Shown here piece after piece: positions 1 to 11,374 of a stretch of DNA of 64,000 nt. Source of the stretch: Atherix ibis (lineage: Eukaryota; Arthropoda; Insecta; Diptera; Athericidae); contig OY282605.1 in assembly GCA_958298945.1 (NCBI GenBank), positions 41,952,811 through 42,016,810 on the forward strand. The letters are read 5' to 3'. The notes below the pieces were generated by a model, which saw nothing but the letters and a program-made list of their open reading frames with translations, had not been told where the DNA came from and did not search any database. A program made the translations under genes and the position numbers. Position 1 is the first letter of the stretch, and every line of letters begins with the position of its first letter.

Positions 1-357
1 GGTGGCTATATCAATAAGTGTGATATTACCAGGAGGTGGTTATAAAATTTAATTATGAAAATTTTTGCTTATTATCAGAAAATTTGATTATTTGACAATT
101 TAAACATGAAATTTACCTAAAATTTGTCATAAAAGGACTTTTTCCCTTTAATTAATCTGTAATCTTACCAGAAATTAGAGGATTTTTTGTTTTGGGTTAC
201 AAGTAATTTTCAACTCTTTTAGTAATTTTTTTATAATTTTTTTTGTATGAACTAAAATTAAATCAGTCAATTTAATAAGTAAATTATAAATTATTCAATA
301 TCCCAATTCCAAATAACTCCTATTATCAATTAGATATTAGTCTATTAAACAGCAATA
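1..357. other. AT-rich stretch, no gene seen
   Basis: Short A/T runs without a coding-like reading frame. It ends at the poly(A) tail of the jockey remnant that follows, which appears as a T run on the plus strand around 358-369. Confidence 0.6.
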
Positions 358-1775
358 TTTTTTTTTTAGATATTTACAACTACAACATAGTAATAAGCAA
401 ATTTAAGCAATAGTATTAATTAACTTGAAAGGTTGTGAGGAGTAAACATCCTATGAAGTTCCTCTGCTAGCGTGTGTTTCAGTTAGGCCTCAGTATTTAA
501 GTAAAGTGACGCTTAAGTCTGCGATGGGTATTTCTAGGAAAGGAAATGGAGGATAGTTCTTGAACAAGAGGATTATTATGATTGAGGACACGGTAACGGA
601 ACTTTTTATAGCGAGATACTGCCACATCAAAAACAAATGGGACTTTAAGATTACGATGAATAACAGTATTGCGAACATAAAAGGGGCCATCGACAATTGT
701 ACGGAGTATTTTTGATTGAGGGGATTGGATTAGACGGGAATTAAAAGGCTTAGTAGATCCCCAGAGTTCTAGTCCGTATGTCCATATGAGTTTCAGTAAG
801 GTATTGTATAACAGTACTTTGCTGTCTATAGTAAGTTTGGAACGTTTGTCTAGAAGTCGAAGTAGTTTTAGGTATCGTCTTTTAAGTTCTTGTCTTTTAA
901 GTTTTGTATGTGGGTTCCTAGGTACCAAGCTTCGGTGTTTTGTGGTATGGCACTGCCATTAAGGTATATGGGAGGGCATGTCTTACGACGGAGAGTGAAA
1001 GTTACTCAGGAGAGTTTCGGAAGCATGTTGGGGATTTTCGCTGGATGCAAGGCAGGCTGTATCATCGGCATACGTGTATGTAGCAAAGAAGGTAGTAGGG
1101 CAGATTGGGATATCGGATGTGTAAATGTTGTAGAGAATGGGTCCAAGTAAGCTACCCTGAGGAACTCCAGCCAATATCGGAGAGATATTGGAGAGTACGT
1201 TGTTTTCATTTACTTGGAAGTGTCGGTTGGAAAGGAATGATCTTAGGATTAGGAAATAGGTGGAAGGAAGGAACCTCTTGAGTTTCCAGAGTATACCCGG
1301 TTGCCAAACTATATCAAAAGCTTGACTTATATCAAGAAACACACCGGGACAGTACTCTTTTCTTTGTAAAGAGGATGCAATGAAATCGGCAACTCGATGT
1401 CACTGCTGGGTAGTAGAGTGTTCTGCGCGGAACCCAAATTGGTGATTAGGAATTAAATTTGAAGATTCGAGTAGAGGATGTAAGCGGCAAAGAAGGATTT
1501 TTTCAAAGATTTTGAGAGTACTGGAAGGAAACTTATTGGCCTGTAGGAAGTGTAGCGGTTTATTGGTTTATTGGGCTTCGGGATCATTTTAATGATGGCA
1601 AATTTCCACAGGATTGGGAAACATGTTGTTCTAAGGATGGAGTTATCTATTGTGGCAAGGAAAACTATTGCTCTTTTAGGGAGTTGTTGGAGTATATTGG
1701 AGGTAATCAGATCACAGCCAGGAGCTTTGTTTTGGTTAAGGAGCTTGATTAACCAGCAATATTAATCATTGATAA
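358..1775 (-). mobile_element. 5'-truncated jockey-clade LINE (reverse transcriptase and 3' end)
   Basis: Read on the minus strand from 1775 downward, this is the reverse transcriptase of a jockey-type non-LTR retrotransposon. Visible in order are KAPGCDLIT, the palm entry IPKPNKP, SYRPISFLP, FLDISQAFD, AGVPQGSLLGPILYN and the catalytic YADD box near 1050. The jockey C-terminal region follows (YNTLLKLIWTYGLELWGS, then NTVIHRNLKVPF). The endonuclease half is missing, as expected of 5' truncation during target-primed reverse transcription. The 3' UTR and poly(A) near 358 match those of the plus-strand copy ending at 22961. A deletion between the YADD region and VTFTLRRK removes about 20 residues compared with that copy. 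Several stops and frame changes make it a dead copy. Confidence 0.9.
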
Positions 1776-2751
1776 TATTATTATACACATCTAACTAAAA
1801 TTGTAATTTAGTACTCGTAGTAAATAAAATTTAAATTTTATTACAAATACTTTTTTGTTAAAAAAAAACCTCTTTCAGTCTTTAATGGATGTTAATTTGT
1901 ACAAAATACGATCTATAATATTGCCCAAAAGCTGCTACCAATTTTATTCAGTCCCAATAATTTCCGAATGAAAAAAATAAATAATTTTTCGACATATGGT
2001 GATTACGATTTCAACTTTTATTATACAATTTTTTTTTAGTCCAAATAAAGTATTCTTAAAAATAATTTCTTTAGTTTAAAAAATTAAAATTTTCCTAAAC
2101 GATAATATCTAAAAACGAGAATCCTCCACTTCCTCTTCATGTTTAACCCTAACTTCCGTACAAAAAAATTTAATATTTATTAACTTTCATATCAAATATT
2201 ATGGCGAATAAATACTGACTATTGAATTTATTTACTATGGAATATTATTTTGTCATTTGGATAATAATTATACTGTCATCAAATCAACTAACAACACTAA
2301 TTACGGGTAAATGCGAAATGTAAATCTACCAAAATTGCATTTTTGAGCTTTTACTATTACCGAAAACCACAAACAATCCTAATGGAATTCGAAGTTTTGG
2401 TAAAACCCTTTCAGTGAAATGTTTAAGGGTATTATGCAAAGTAGAGAATGGAATAGAATGCAATGAATGCATTTGAAATTTTTAGATTGACTCTAATGCA
2501 TTACCATATTTAGCACAATAATTATCTGAATGTCATTTGAGCATAAACCATTTGGCAAAATTTGCAATTATCATATTTTTTTGGCTAATCACTAAATAAT
2601 AATAAATGAATTTTATGAAATTTAAATCTCCTAATAGTATTTGGGGTGGAAAGGGTGGGGGGTATGCGATGCGACGGCGAATAATATTGAATTTCATGAA
2701 TACTCGTTTTATAATGTACGAAAAGTGATATGAACGCAAAACGGAACTTAC
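1776..2751. other. AT-rich region downstream of the secreted-protein gene
   Basis: No convincing exon is seen. The minus-strand gene at 2752-4481 must continue into or past this region, because its last visible exon ends at a consensus splice donor rather than a stop. A short charged frame near 2110-2150 on the minus strand was considered as a terminal exon, but its acceptor and phase do not fit. Confidence 0.4.
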
Positions 2752-4481
2752 CCCTTTGCCATCATGAGACATCTCCTCATAGTTGTCAATGAGTCCTGCT
2801 CCGTTAACATCCTTGTAAGATGTTGGTGGAGTTAAGGGATGAGATGGTGGGTTAATACTGATGACCGGACTGATATGGTCGTTGTGCGAGAAGTACGTTG
2901 GCTTAGTAGCCTCAACTGGTGTCTCGGTAACTGGCGTGTAGGTCTTCTTTTTGGCAGCGTAGGCATCACCAGCTGACGATTCTGCAATGGCCTTGTACCT
3001 ATGATAGTTATCGATGATGGTAGATTGAGTGGCTTTTGGAATGTTTCGCTCTGCAGATACTTTTGATGGGAACATTATTGGTGCTGTGTTATCCTGTGGA
3101 CGGTTATCCTGTTCTTTTTGTTCGACTTGCTTTGTTAACAAATACTTAAGTCCCTGCAACTGGTCGGTAGGTGCTTTACCAATCAGAGAAGTTAAGGCAT
3201 TATATCCTTCCTGTTGAGATTGGATATTTTTTCCTTGCAATATCTCATTGGAACCTTGGAAGAGATTGTGTTCCTGGATAATGTGTTTCTCGAATTCACC
3301 CAAATTGGCAAATTGGATTCCATGAAAATGCGGTTCGGTGGCGATTGGCACAACGGGGACAGGATAGTTATTATGCGTAGCTTCTACGTTCTGGACAGGA
3401 TGGTACATTATACTCTCGACTGTTGGCTCAACTAAAGTTGGAACTTCGGTGAAAATGTATTTCACTTTTGGTAAGATGTTGACTGTTTCGACAGGTTCAG
3501 TTTGTAGGCGCATATCTTGAACAGGTTCCGCAATGGGCTCCTGACTTGCAGATTGTTCATTGTGTCCCATACTTTCAGGTTGACTGGGTGTGAAATGCGA
3601 ATATTCAAGGTGCTCTGATTGCTGCTCTTGTGCGGCATCAACATTTGCGAACACGTATTTCGATTTCTCCTTAAGATATTGTTCTGCTTTGAAGGTAGCC
3701 TCTTGTGCTTTAGCGAATAGCTTCGGTAACTTGTCATTGTGATGGGACAATTTTTGAGCGCTCATAGGGGTGGAAAACTGGTGTTGAATTGGATCCTTGA
3801 ATATGTTCTTGTCGTGTAAGACCATTTCTATGACTTTTTGCACTCCGATTGGCAATTTATCCATTGGGTATACTTGCTTAACAGAATGAACTGATTTCGA
3901 TACTCTCGTCTCACTGGATGTCTGGTCATTAATTCTTGTGTCTTTTTTTGGCAATGCCAGTAACTTCTTGGGTTGTGAGTCGTTCACCTTTATCAAACGA
4001 GTTACCGTTGGTTCAACATTCTTTCGCATTTGCCTTTGTTCTCTTTGATGTCGGAAGAACTCTTTTGTTTTCTCATCGGGCTCTTTTGCATCCGACAGTT
4101 CGAATTTAATTAGTTCCGGTGCTGAACGTTTTCTAATACGTTTTCCATTTTCAGACACATCTTCATCACCTTGATAACCATTCTGTTGCATATTATAAGC
4201 AGATATATAACTGTCTCTAAAGGGATTCTCTATTATATCTTGTTTATTAGTATTTTCCAGATACTTATTCATTTCCTAAAATCGAAATTAAATAATTATT
4301 TGACCAGAAATAATCTAGTAAAAATCATATTTGTATTAACTTTGGTGAATTTACTTACTTTACTATTACTAATTGCTTCAATAAATTTCGATTCATTCCA
4401 AACAGAATCGGCGATATCTTCCAGTTTACCTTTAATTTCTTTAGCATAATTAGCGTTGACCAGAAGGCATAGTAGTGGAAT
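2752..4481 (-). CDS. Partial gene for a secreted polar protein, two internal exons
   Basis: Two exons on the minus strand: 4481-4359 (41 codons) and 4275-2752 (508 codons), joined in phase 0 across an 82-nt GTAAGT...TTTTAG intron. The upstream exon starts after a TTTCAG acceptor with IPLLCLLVNANYA, the end of a signal peptide whose start lies in an exon I did not find, so the product is probably secreted. About 49 residues into the long exon is RIRKR before SAPELIKF, a furin-type cleavage motif. The rest is polar, rich in Gln, Glu, Pro, His and Lys, and has no membrane segment. It looks like an extracellular-matrix or cuticle-associated protein, but I do not recognise a family. The exon ends at GGG followed by GTAAGT (2751 downward). 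The open frame continues to 2533, but that tail is unlike the rest and is read here as intron. The long open frame in decayed surroundings argues for a live gene. Confidence 0.75.
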
Positions 4482-4706
4482 CTGAAATTGTATTTAAATA
4501 TAAGATTTTAGTCAGTATTATTATATTTATCGAATACTTTTTTTTATAACAAATTAATTTTAAACTTAATAATTTATAATCAATAAAAAAAGTATCTAAT
4601 GAACTCGAGAAATTCCGAAGGTGTTATCCAAATTTTGCTTTGGATATAAAATAAAATTTAATTAAGATATTTTCTTAATAAATTGTTTTAATCTTGTTAT
4701 TATATA

Positions 4707-5595
4707 GGGTTTTCCAAAAAGAATGATATGATTTATTTAATGGGAAGTACAATAGATACAATTAAGTTCTGAATAAACCATCATTCAAATGGCCTCCACG
4801 ACTTCTTTTGCAGGAACAAATTCGATGAACCCAATTTTCGAGCACTTTTCTCACTAAATCAAGTCGTATGTCATGAATAGCACATTCAATATTGACTTCT
4901 AAAGCTTGAAGAGAGTCTAATTTATTGCTAAAGATCAATGACTTCAAATAATCGAACAAGAAATAGTCTAATGGTGTTAAATCATTACTTTTTGGAGGCC
5001 ATTCAATGTCACAATTTCTTGAAATAATCGAATCTCCAAACTTTTCTCGCAATAATTCGGTTGTTTCACGTGCTGTGTGGCACGCAGCCCCGTTTTATTG
5101 GAACCAGATGTTGTCAAGATCAACTTCTTCCAATTTCGGCTATAAAAAGTTGGTTATCATCGATCTTTACCGCTCTGCATTGACAGTAACGGTGTTACCA
5201 ACTTCATTTCGAAAGAAGTACCAACTTCATTCCGATGATTCTAACTTCATTCCGATGATTCCACCAGACCAAAAACCACAAACCACAACAAACTGTCAAT
5301 TTAGGTGAATGTAATGGGTGTTCATGAATAATTTGTAGATTTTCTTTGCACCAGAATCAACAGTTTTGTTTATTTAGCGCACCACTCAGATGAGAGTGAG
5401 CGCACGAAAAGTTGCAATTGGGGAACGATTATTTTGATAATAAAATTGAATAATTTGTAAACGTTGTTCTTGCATATATCTCTCTATGATTAAATTGTAA
5501 ACATTACTAAATACAATAAAAAAAAGACAAATCTTGACATATTACAAATGGTCGAAACGTCACTTGGAAATCATATCACTCTTATTGGAAAACCC
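4707..5595 (-). mobile_element. Decayed ITm (Tc1/mariner superfamily) transposon F5, first copy
   Basis: Bounded by inverted repeats GGGTTTTCCAAAAAGAATGA (4707) and its counterpart ending TTGGAAAACCC (5595). The minus strand keeps the C-terminal half of an IS630/Tc3-like transposase: YFFRNEVGNTVTV, WFQ-stop-NGAACHTA, LREKFGDSIISRN, WPPKSNDLTPLDYFL and a final GGHLNDGLF. There are three in-frame stops. The acidic residue of the usual WFQQDGA motif is Asn here, so a catalytic position is lost as well. A 19-bp direct duplication lies at 5223-5241 and 5243-5261. The N-terminal helix-turn-helix is not recognisable. It may lie in an intron of the adjacent minus-strand gene, if that gene's first exon lies upstream. 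Confidence 0.8.
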
Positions 5596-5812
5596 TTTCT
5601 AAAATAAGAAATCATACCTTTTCAGGTAATTTTTTAAGATTTGTTCGTATTTTGTTGATTTTTTAATGCCCTGAAGTTCAATTATTGTATTAGTAAATAC
5701 GGTCTTTTGCTTAGATTTACAAAGAAAAATTTGTCATGTTGTATGGCTAGTGATGCTATTTTGGTGATTACGCATTAAAGTTGATAAGTTATGGTAAAAA
5801 AGTCGGTTACTA

Positions 5813-7118
5813 CGAGGGTCATTCAACAAGTACTTAGCCTACAAAAGAAAAACGAAAATTTTCGAAAGGTGGCAATTTTTTTTTCCACATAATGTCCTTC
5901 AAGCCCGATACACTTGGCTTAGCAATGCTCTAACATTTTTAACCCGTCCAAAAAATACATTTTCTCGAGGGAAGCAAAAAAGGCCTCCGTGGCGACGATG
6001 ACCTCCTCATTCGACCCAAATCTATTACCGGCAAGTGATTTTTTCAGGGTTGTAAGCAAAAAGTAGTCACAGGGGGCCAAATTTGGAGAGTACGGTGGAT
6101 GGGGCAGCAATTCGTAGCGCAATTCGACCAATTTGGCCATGGCGACGGCGAAAGTGTGAGCCGGCGCGTTGTCGTGGTGGAACAGCACTTTTTCTTCGCA
6201 AAGCGGGGCCGCTTTTTCTTCAATTCGACGTCAAATCGGCCCAATAAGTCAGCATAGTAGCGCCCCGTGATTGTTTTACCCTTCTCGAGATAATCGATGT
6301 TGATCACACCTTGTGAATCCCAGAAAACGGTGGCCATCACCTTTCTGGCCGATCGAACAGTCTTCGCCTTCTTCGGAGCACGTTCGCCGGGTGAAGTCCA
6401 CTGTTTCGACTGTTCCTTGGTCTCTGGTGTGTACCAGTGAATCCATGTTTCGTCGACGGTCACGAAACGACGCAAGAACTCCGCTGGATTGCACTGAAAC
6501 AGCGCCAAACACGTCGCCGATGTGGTCTCACGGTCGCGCCGACAGCTTTCTCATGCCCAGTTCTTCGTGTAGAATATGATGCACAATTCCTATTGCGATG
6601 CCCACAGTCCCAGCTATCTCGTGAACCTTCAATTGACGGTCTGCCAACACGAAATCGTGGACTTTTTTAAAGTTTTCCTCCGTAGCAGCCGTTTTCGGGG
6701 CACCTGTGCGTGACTCATCAAAAACCGACGTGCGGCCACGAACAAACTCGTTGAACCAATTCTTGACGGTCGCCATCGAAGGAGAAGAGTCACCATACAC
6801 AGCATCCAAGCGATCTTTGATTTCGCTGCGCGTTTTCCCTTCCAAAAACAAGAATCTAATCACCGAACGATATTGTTCTTTTTCCATTTTTGTGCAACCG
6901 ACCGACACGCTCGCTTTCAAAGCCTCTCAAAACAAAACTAATGAAGGGAATCTACTGAAACTTTGACAGTAGGCTACTAAAAGAATGTACTGCACGATGG
7001 TAAATTTCTTTTGTGACAGCAGTTCCATCGGGCGGTGAGAAATTTACCATCGTGCAGTACATTTATACGAGGGTCATTCAATAAGTACTTTAACAAGTAC
7101 TTGTTGAATGACCCTCGT
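5813..7118 (-). mobile_element. F1 mariner, copy a, defective with rearranged 5' terminus
   Basis: A mariner on the minus strand beginning after a TA at 5811-5812 with CGAGGGTCATTCAACAAG. The transposase reads MEKEQYRSVIRFLFLEGK from about 6887, keeps the helix-turn-helix region (ATVKNWFNEFVRGR), VTVDETWIHWY with the first catalytic Asp, HHDNAPAH with the second, and LAPCDYF with the third; spacing of the last two is 34 residues. A 38-bp deletion after KLSAR shifts the frame, and another frameshift lies before VLFHHD near 6190. At the 5' end of the element (6984-7118) the normal terminus is replaced by two nested palindromes, described separately. It cannot encode an active enzyme. Confidence 0.93.
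6984..7118. repeat. Two adjacent palindromes at the end of F1 copy a
   Basis: A perfect 25-bp inverted repeat (6984-7008 and 7039-7063) holds the sub-terminal F1 sequence in both orientations. It is followed by a near-perfect palindrome of the F1 terminal repeat itself (7067-7090 and 7095-7118, one mismatch). In the other F1 copies each of these sequences is present once, so this end was rearranged by a fold-back or gap-repair event. Confidence 0.85.
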
Positions 7119-7226
7119 GTATGGTAAAAGTGCTTAAAATTTTCAGTTCGAAAAAATACGGATCAAAGGCATCCTCAAACCAAAACTAGATCGTCACTTT
7201 TTGCGAATACAATAGTATAAGTTGTA

Positions 7227-8249
7227 GTAAGAAGAAATCCATTATTTTTGCATTAAATTGAAGGTTTTATTTAGCATAGATAAAATGATACGATTTCGGT
7301 CAAATATGCACCGTTTTGTTCGATAACTTGTTGCCATTTTGGAGGTAATTTCATAATGCCTCTCTCATAGAAACCCTCGTCCCTATTGGCAAAAAACTGG
7401 GACAGTCAATTTTCACAATCTTCTCTTGAGGCGAATTTTTCACCTGCAAAATCATTCGTCATAGACAGGAAGAGGTGGTTATCACTTGGTGCCAGGTCCG
7501 GACTATAAGGTGGATGCATAAGAACATCCCAACCAAGGTCCCGGAACTTCTGGCGAGTCACTATCGATGTATGCGGCCTGGCGTTGTCCTGATGGAACAC
7601 CATTCCTCTCCTATTTGCCAAAGCTGGCCGCTCTTGGGCGATTGATTCTTGCAGACGGTCCAATTGTTGACAGTATAGGTCCGAATTAAGAGTTAGGCTT
7701 GACGTTGTCGTAAGTGACCCACTTTTCATCACAAGTAACCATCCACTTCAGAAATGGATCGATATTGTTGCGATTCAGCAGCGATTCGCAGATGGAAATT
7801 CGGTCCATGAGGTTTTTTTTGCGATAACTCGTGTGGCACCCATACATCGAGCTTCTTTTTGTATCCAGCCTTATTTAAGTGGCTCCAAACGATTTTTTAT
7901 ACAATGTTTAGCTCCTGGGCAATCGAAGCAGTGGTTACGTGACGGTCGGACTCGACGATTTCCATCGTGATTCGCTGTTACAGTATCAGAACCACAAACA
8001 CTATTCACATTTTCAGCTGCCTGGCTTGCGTTTTCGCCTTTATCGAAGAAAAACTGTAAAATATGGCGTATTTTATCTTTATTGGTGTCCATCTTTGACG
8101 CGTGCTAAAAAAAATACTGAGTCAAGTAATTACAAAACTGTATCAGAAAATTATCTTTCTAACGCCATCTAGTCCAACTCGATCGCACTTTTACAACGGG
8201 AGATACAGACTCCTAAAGCCATCTATTGGCAAAATAATGGATTACCTTC
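7227..8249 (-). mobile_element. F2 irritans-type mariner, copy a, internally deleted
   Basis: Starts after TA at 7225-7226 with a terminal repeat resembling that of the copy at 26674. The minus strand encodes MDTNKDKIRHILQFFFDKGE near 8092 and, further on, LNSDLYCQQLDRL, VFHQDNARPH and HPPYSPDLAPSD, the D34D part of an irritans-subfamily mariner transposase. Much of the middle is deleted (DYH has become DNH, and the frame jumps within the TGDEKW region). The 5' terminus near 8249 is degraded and no clear TA duplication is seen there. Confidence 0.88.
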
Positions 8250-8283
8250 AAATATTTTTGGGTTTGTATATTTCCAAACCGTC

Positions 8284-8345
8284 AATTTATCATTTATGAA
8301 TTTATAAATTTATATAGATTTTTATAAATTCATAAATGATAAATT
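8284..8345. repeat. Perfect 25-bp inverted repeat with 12-nt loop
   Basis: Arms at 8284-8308 and 8321-8345 are exact reverse complements (AATTTATCATTTATGAATTT and its continuation). It directly abuts the eroded end of the F2 mariner. It may be a fold-back element or a DNA hairpin; it carries no coding sequence. Confidence 0.85.
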
Positions 8346-9319
8346 TGTTTATTTATTTACCCACAAATCAAGAAATAAGCATGATTCTTGAAGAAAATTT
8401 TGACCATAATCTCCTCTTAAATTCCAAAAGGTACTGTTGTTGATAAAATCACCTATTTTGTAAAAGTATTTTTCTAGGCAACTTAGCAAATAATAATACA
8501 AAATGGCAATTTATATGGTAAATAAATATTTTTTTTAAAAAAATTATAAAAGAATAATAAATTCCAAATTTCAGTGCTATACTTTTCGAATGACAAAATG
8601 AATAAGCTTGCATTATAAGTGAATATTTGCTCTGAAATTCTCTTACGAATCATCAAATTTTTTTAAGATACTATATTTTTCTAGTATATTTGGAATATTT
8701 TTTTTTCGGAACAACCCTTTTGCTTAGTAAGGATTACATGTGTTCTCCTACTTTAGAAAATTATATAAACTCATTTAAAGTGAGTAATAAAAGAAAAGTC
8801 TTTTTATTCAGTTCCAGAAAATTAATTACTTTTCAAAAAGGCATCATTTTCCAAATAAGAAATCTTATAAATTTTTAAAAGATTTGTATAATTCTCATAT
8901 TTGAAATAGTTTTTAATTGATACAAAATTAGGGCAACTTAAAAAAATTATTATATTTACTATTAAAAAGTATGATTAAATCGAGAAAATAAAAATAAAAG
9001 GAGATGAAGGTCAGTGCGTATAAGTTTCATGAACCAGAAAAATCTAATATGAAAAAAGTAAAATAAAAGTCATGCCAATGACAATATGATATATAAAATA
9101 AGATAGTATTGATCATGAACTATTATAGAAAAAAACATACTATAAACAACAAAATTTACCTACATTATTAGTATTTTATGGTCATTAAATTCATTGTTTT
9201 TTCGACTTTGCTTGTAATTATTATTTTGCCATAATCAACCAACTGAAATATTTAAAAAAAGGAAGACACTATCTAAATGACAATCTTTCATATTTTCACT
9301 TCCTGCCTATCAGAATCAA
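8346..9319. other. AT-rich upstream region of DUF1091 gene A
   Basis: No gene or recognisable element. The sequence is AT-rich with homopolymer runs and leads into the TATA box of gene A. Confidence 0.5.
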
Positions 9320-9356
9320 TATAAAAGTGACCCGAATTATAGCCAAGCAATCAGTT
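9320..9356 (+). promoter_or_regulatory. Core promoter of DUF1091 gene A (TATA + initiator)
   Basis: TATAAAAG at 9320-9327 is followed 31 bases later by TCAGTT at 9351-9356, a match to the arthropod initiator. The spacing is canonical, with the initiator A at 9353. That leaves a 5' UTR of about 60 nt before the ATG at 9413. Confidence 0.65.
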
Positions 9357-9412
9357 CATATATTTCCTTCCAGCTTCGTTATACTTACTAGAAGTGGCCA
9401 CTGCCCATCATC

Positions 9413-10114
9413 ATGGATTATTATTTAGTGAAATTTTTATTCATATTCGCTGCTTTTAACATAATTCATGCTCAGGTTTTTAAAAAATTCACATTATAAA
9501 TTATTTGAAAAAATATGAACTGGATTTTTTTAAATAATTATTTTCAGTTGAATACATGTTTTGTATTGAGGAACTTAAACGTTGTGAATAATCAGGACTA
9601 TTTCAAACTGAGCCTTGTAAATAAAACACGTTCAACACCGATCAAATACGATATTGGTATTGATATTAAAAAAGAGCTACCCAATTTTATTAGTGTTATT
9701 GAGTTCGCTTTTCAACCTGGCGCTACACGTGTGAAAATACTCAATTTCACCTTGAACGCATGCAACATTCTCGAGGGTACTGAGCCATCATCGGCCCTAT
9801 TGGAAGTAATTGGATCACTGATCTCAACGATGTTCCACTTGAAAAAGTGCCCAATAGAACCGGTAAGATTTAGTTATTTATCACATCAAATATGAATATT
9901 GTTTTGGAATTATTTCGTACATTATTATTTTCAGGGTCATTTTGAAAGATTGGACTTCTACACTGAGAAACGCATGACATTCTTACCAAAAGGTAAGCTC
10001 TTTGTCCATGTATTAATGTTCGATACGAGCCCCATTACACCACCACCCCTTTCATATTTGGAAATGGAATTGGAACACATTTCAACCGATAAACCATGTA
10101 CACATCATGAATAA
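9413..10114 (+). CDS. DUF1091-family secreted protein, gene A
   Basis: Three exons: 9413-9475, 9548-9862 and 9935-10114, all phase 0, giving 185 residues. Exon 1 is a signal peptide (MDYYLVKFLFIFAAFNIIHAQ). Exon 2 (315 nt) and exon 3 carry the DUF1091 pattern: Cys25 at the mature N-terminus, NFTLNACNIL (Cys93), KKCPIEP (Cys122), FLPKGKL and Cys181 near the C-terminus. DUF1091 proteins are small secreted proteins with an MD-2-like lipid-binding character; some fly members act in chemosensory or reproductive tissues. That is family knowledge, and the role of this gene is unknown. The first donor (CAG|GTTTTT) is weak, but reading through meets a stop, so splicing is required. It has a good TATA/initiator promoter and an AATAAA at 10192. 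It is the most diverged of the five genes with B, and likely functional. Confidence 0.85.
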
Positions 10115-10443
10115 TTAAAAGTCCTTTTTTAATTTTCTTTACAAGCAGCATTGGTAATTTTACTATATAATTTTTGGTATATATTTTAAAGAATAAAATA
10201 TTTAATGGAAAAGAATAAAAAAATTATTGTATTTTAAATAAATATAATCCTTTTTTTTCCAAAACTGTTAATAATGGACTCAATTTTGATTTTTTATTCA
10301 ATATAATAAAATAATACTAGTATTGTATAATAAGTTTTTATGTAGTTTTAATTAAAATAATTATTTTCGGTTATAGACCATCTATTTATATATTTAATTT
10401 TTTTTCTAAAATAAGTTCTGCAGAATGGCATAAATATAATATA

Positions 10444-11374
10444 CGATATCTGTTCAAAAAGTATCGCGAATTTTGTGTTTTTTCAAAAATTATTTATTTT
10501 TTTATGAATATCTATTTTGTCTCCTTTAAAATAAGCCCCACCAGATATTATAGACTTGTGCCAACGTTTTCTCCAATCCTCGAAGCACTTCAAAAAATCA
10601 TTCAAGCTCCTCCTTCAATGCCGTCTTTATCACCTCAATCGTAGCGTAGCGTTGTCCTTTCATGGGCCTCTTCAGTTTCGGCAAGAAGAAAAAGTCACAC
10701 GGGGCCACATCTGGGGAATACGGTGGCTGCGGCATTATAAGTGTGTTGTTTTTGGCCAAAAATTCGCACACAAGAAACGATGCGTGAGCAGGGGCGTTAT
10801 CATGGTGCAAAAGCAATTTTTGTTCTTCCACAAATCCGGGTCTTTCAGGCGGATTGCTTCATGCAACTTGCGCATAACTTTCAGGTAATATTCCTTATTA
10901 ACCGTTCTATCCTGTGGCAAGAACTCATGATGCACCACGCCCCTGCAATCAAAAAAAACATGTAAGCAAAACCTTCACATTCGACCGAACTTGTAAGCAA
11001 AACCTTCACATTTTCGTCGTTCACATCTTCTCGCCCTCTGAGAACATTTTCTACCACCAATAAACGTTGCCTCCGTCCAAGATAGCTTTACCATATTCAG
11101 AATGCGTCCGCACAATTAATTTTGTTTTTCACACAAAATTTGATAAAGATTCTTTGATACATTTTTTGGAATGGGCAAATATCAAAGACGAGCCAAAACA
11201 CGTGCAAGCAAAGCAGCTGTCAAAAATTAACTGAACATTCAAAATGGCCAAACTTGTCGGCATAAGTGAGATAAAAGAAATCGAAAATCTTTTATCGGGA
11301 ATTTTGAATTTTCACGGGTTATATACGTAACCCGTGAAAATTCAAAATTCGCGATACTTTTTTAACAGACCTCA
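10444..11374 (-). mobile_element. F3 mariner, copy a, N-terminally deleted
   Basis: Flanked by TA (10442-10443 and 11375-11376), with ends related to CGAGGTCTGTTCAAAAAGTA. The minus strand reads VHHEFLPQDRTVNKEYYLKV, LLHHDNAPAHASFLV and PPYSPDVAPCDFFFLPKLK, a mariner transposase with D34D spacing. The helix-turn-helix half is absent, and the segment next to the deletion is the same as in the copies at 39764 and 60701. The first catalytic Asp region is also disturbed here. At 931 bp it is about 350 bp shorter than a normal mariner. Confidence 0.9.

Noticed and set aside
2533..2751. 73-residue tail of the open frame of the secreted-protein gene
   Set aside because: It begins exactly at a GTAAGT donor, and its composition (Phe/Ile/Tyr-rich) is unlike the polar protein before it. 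It is read as intron.
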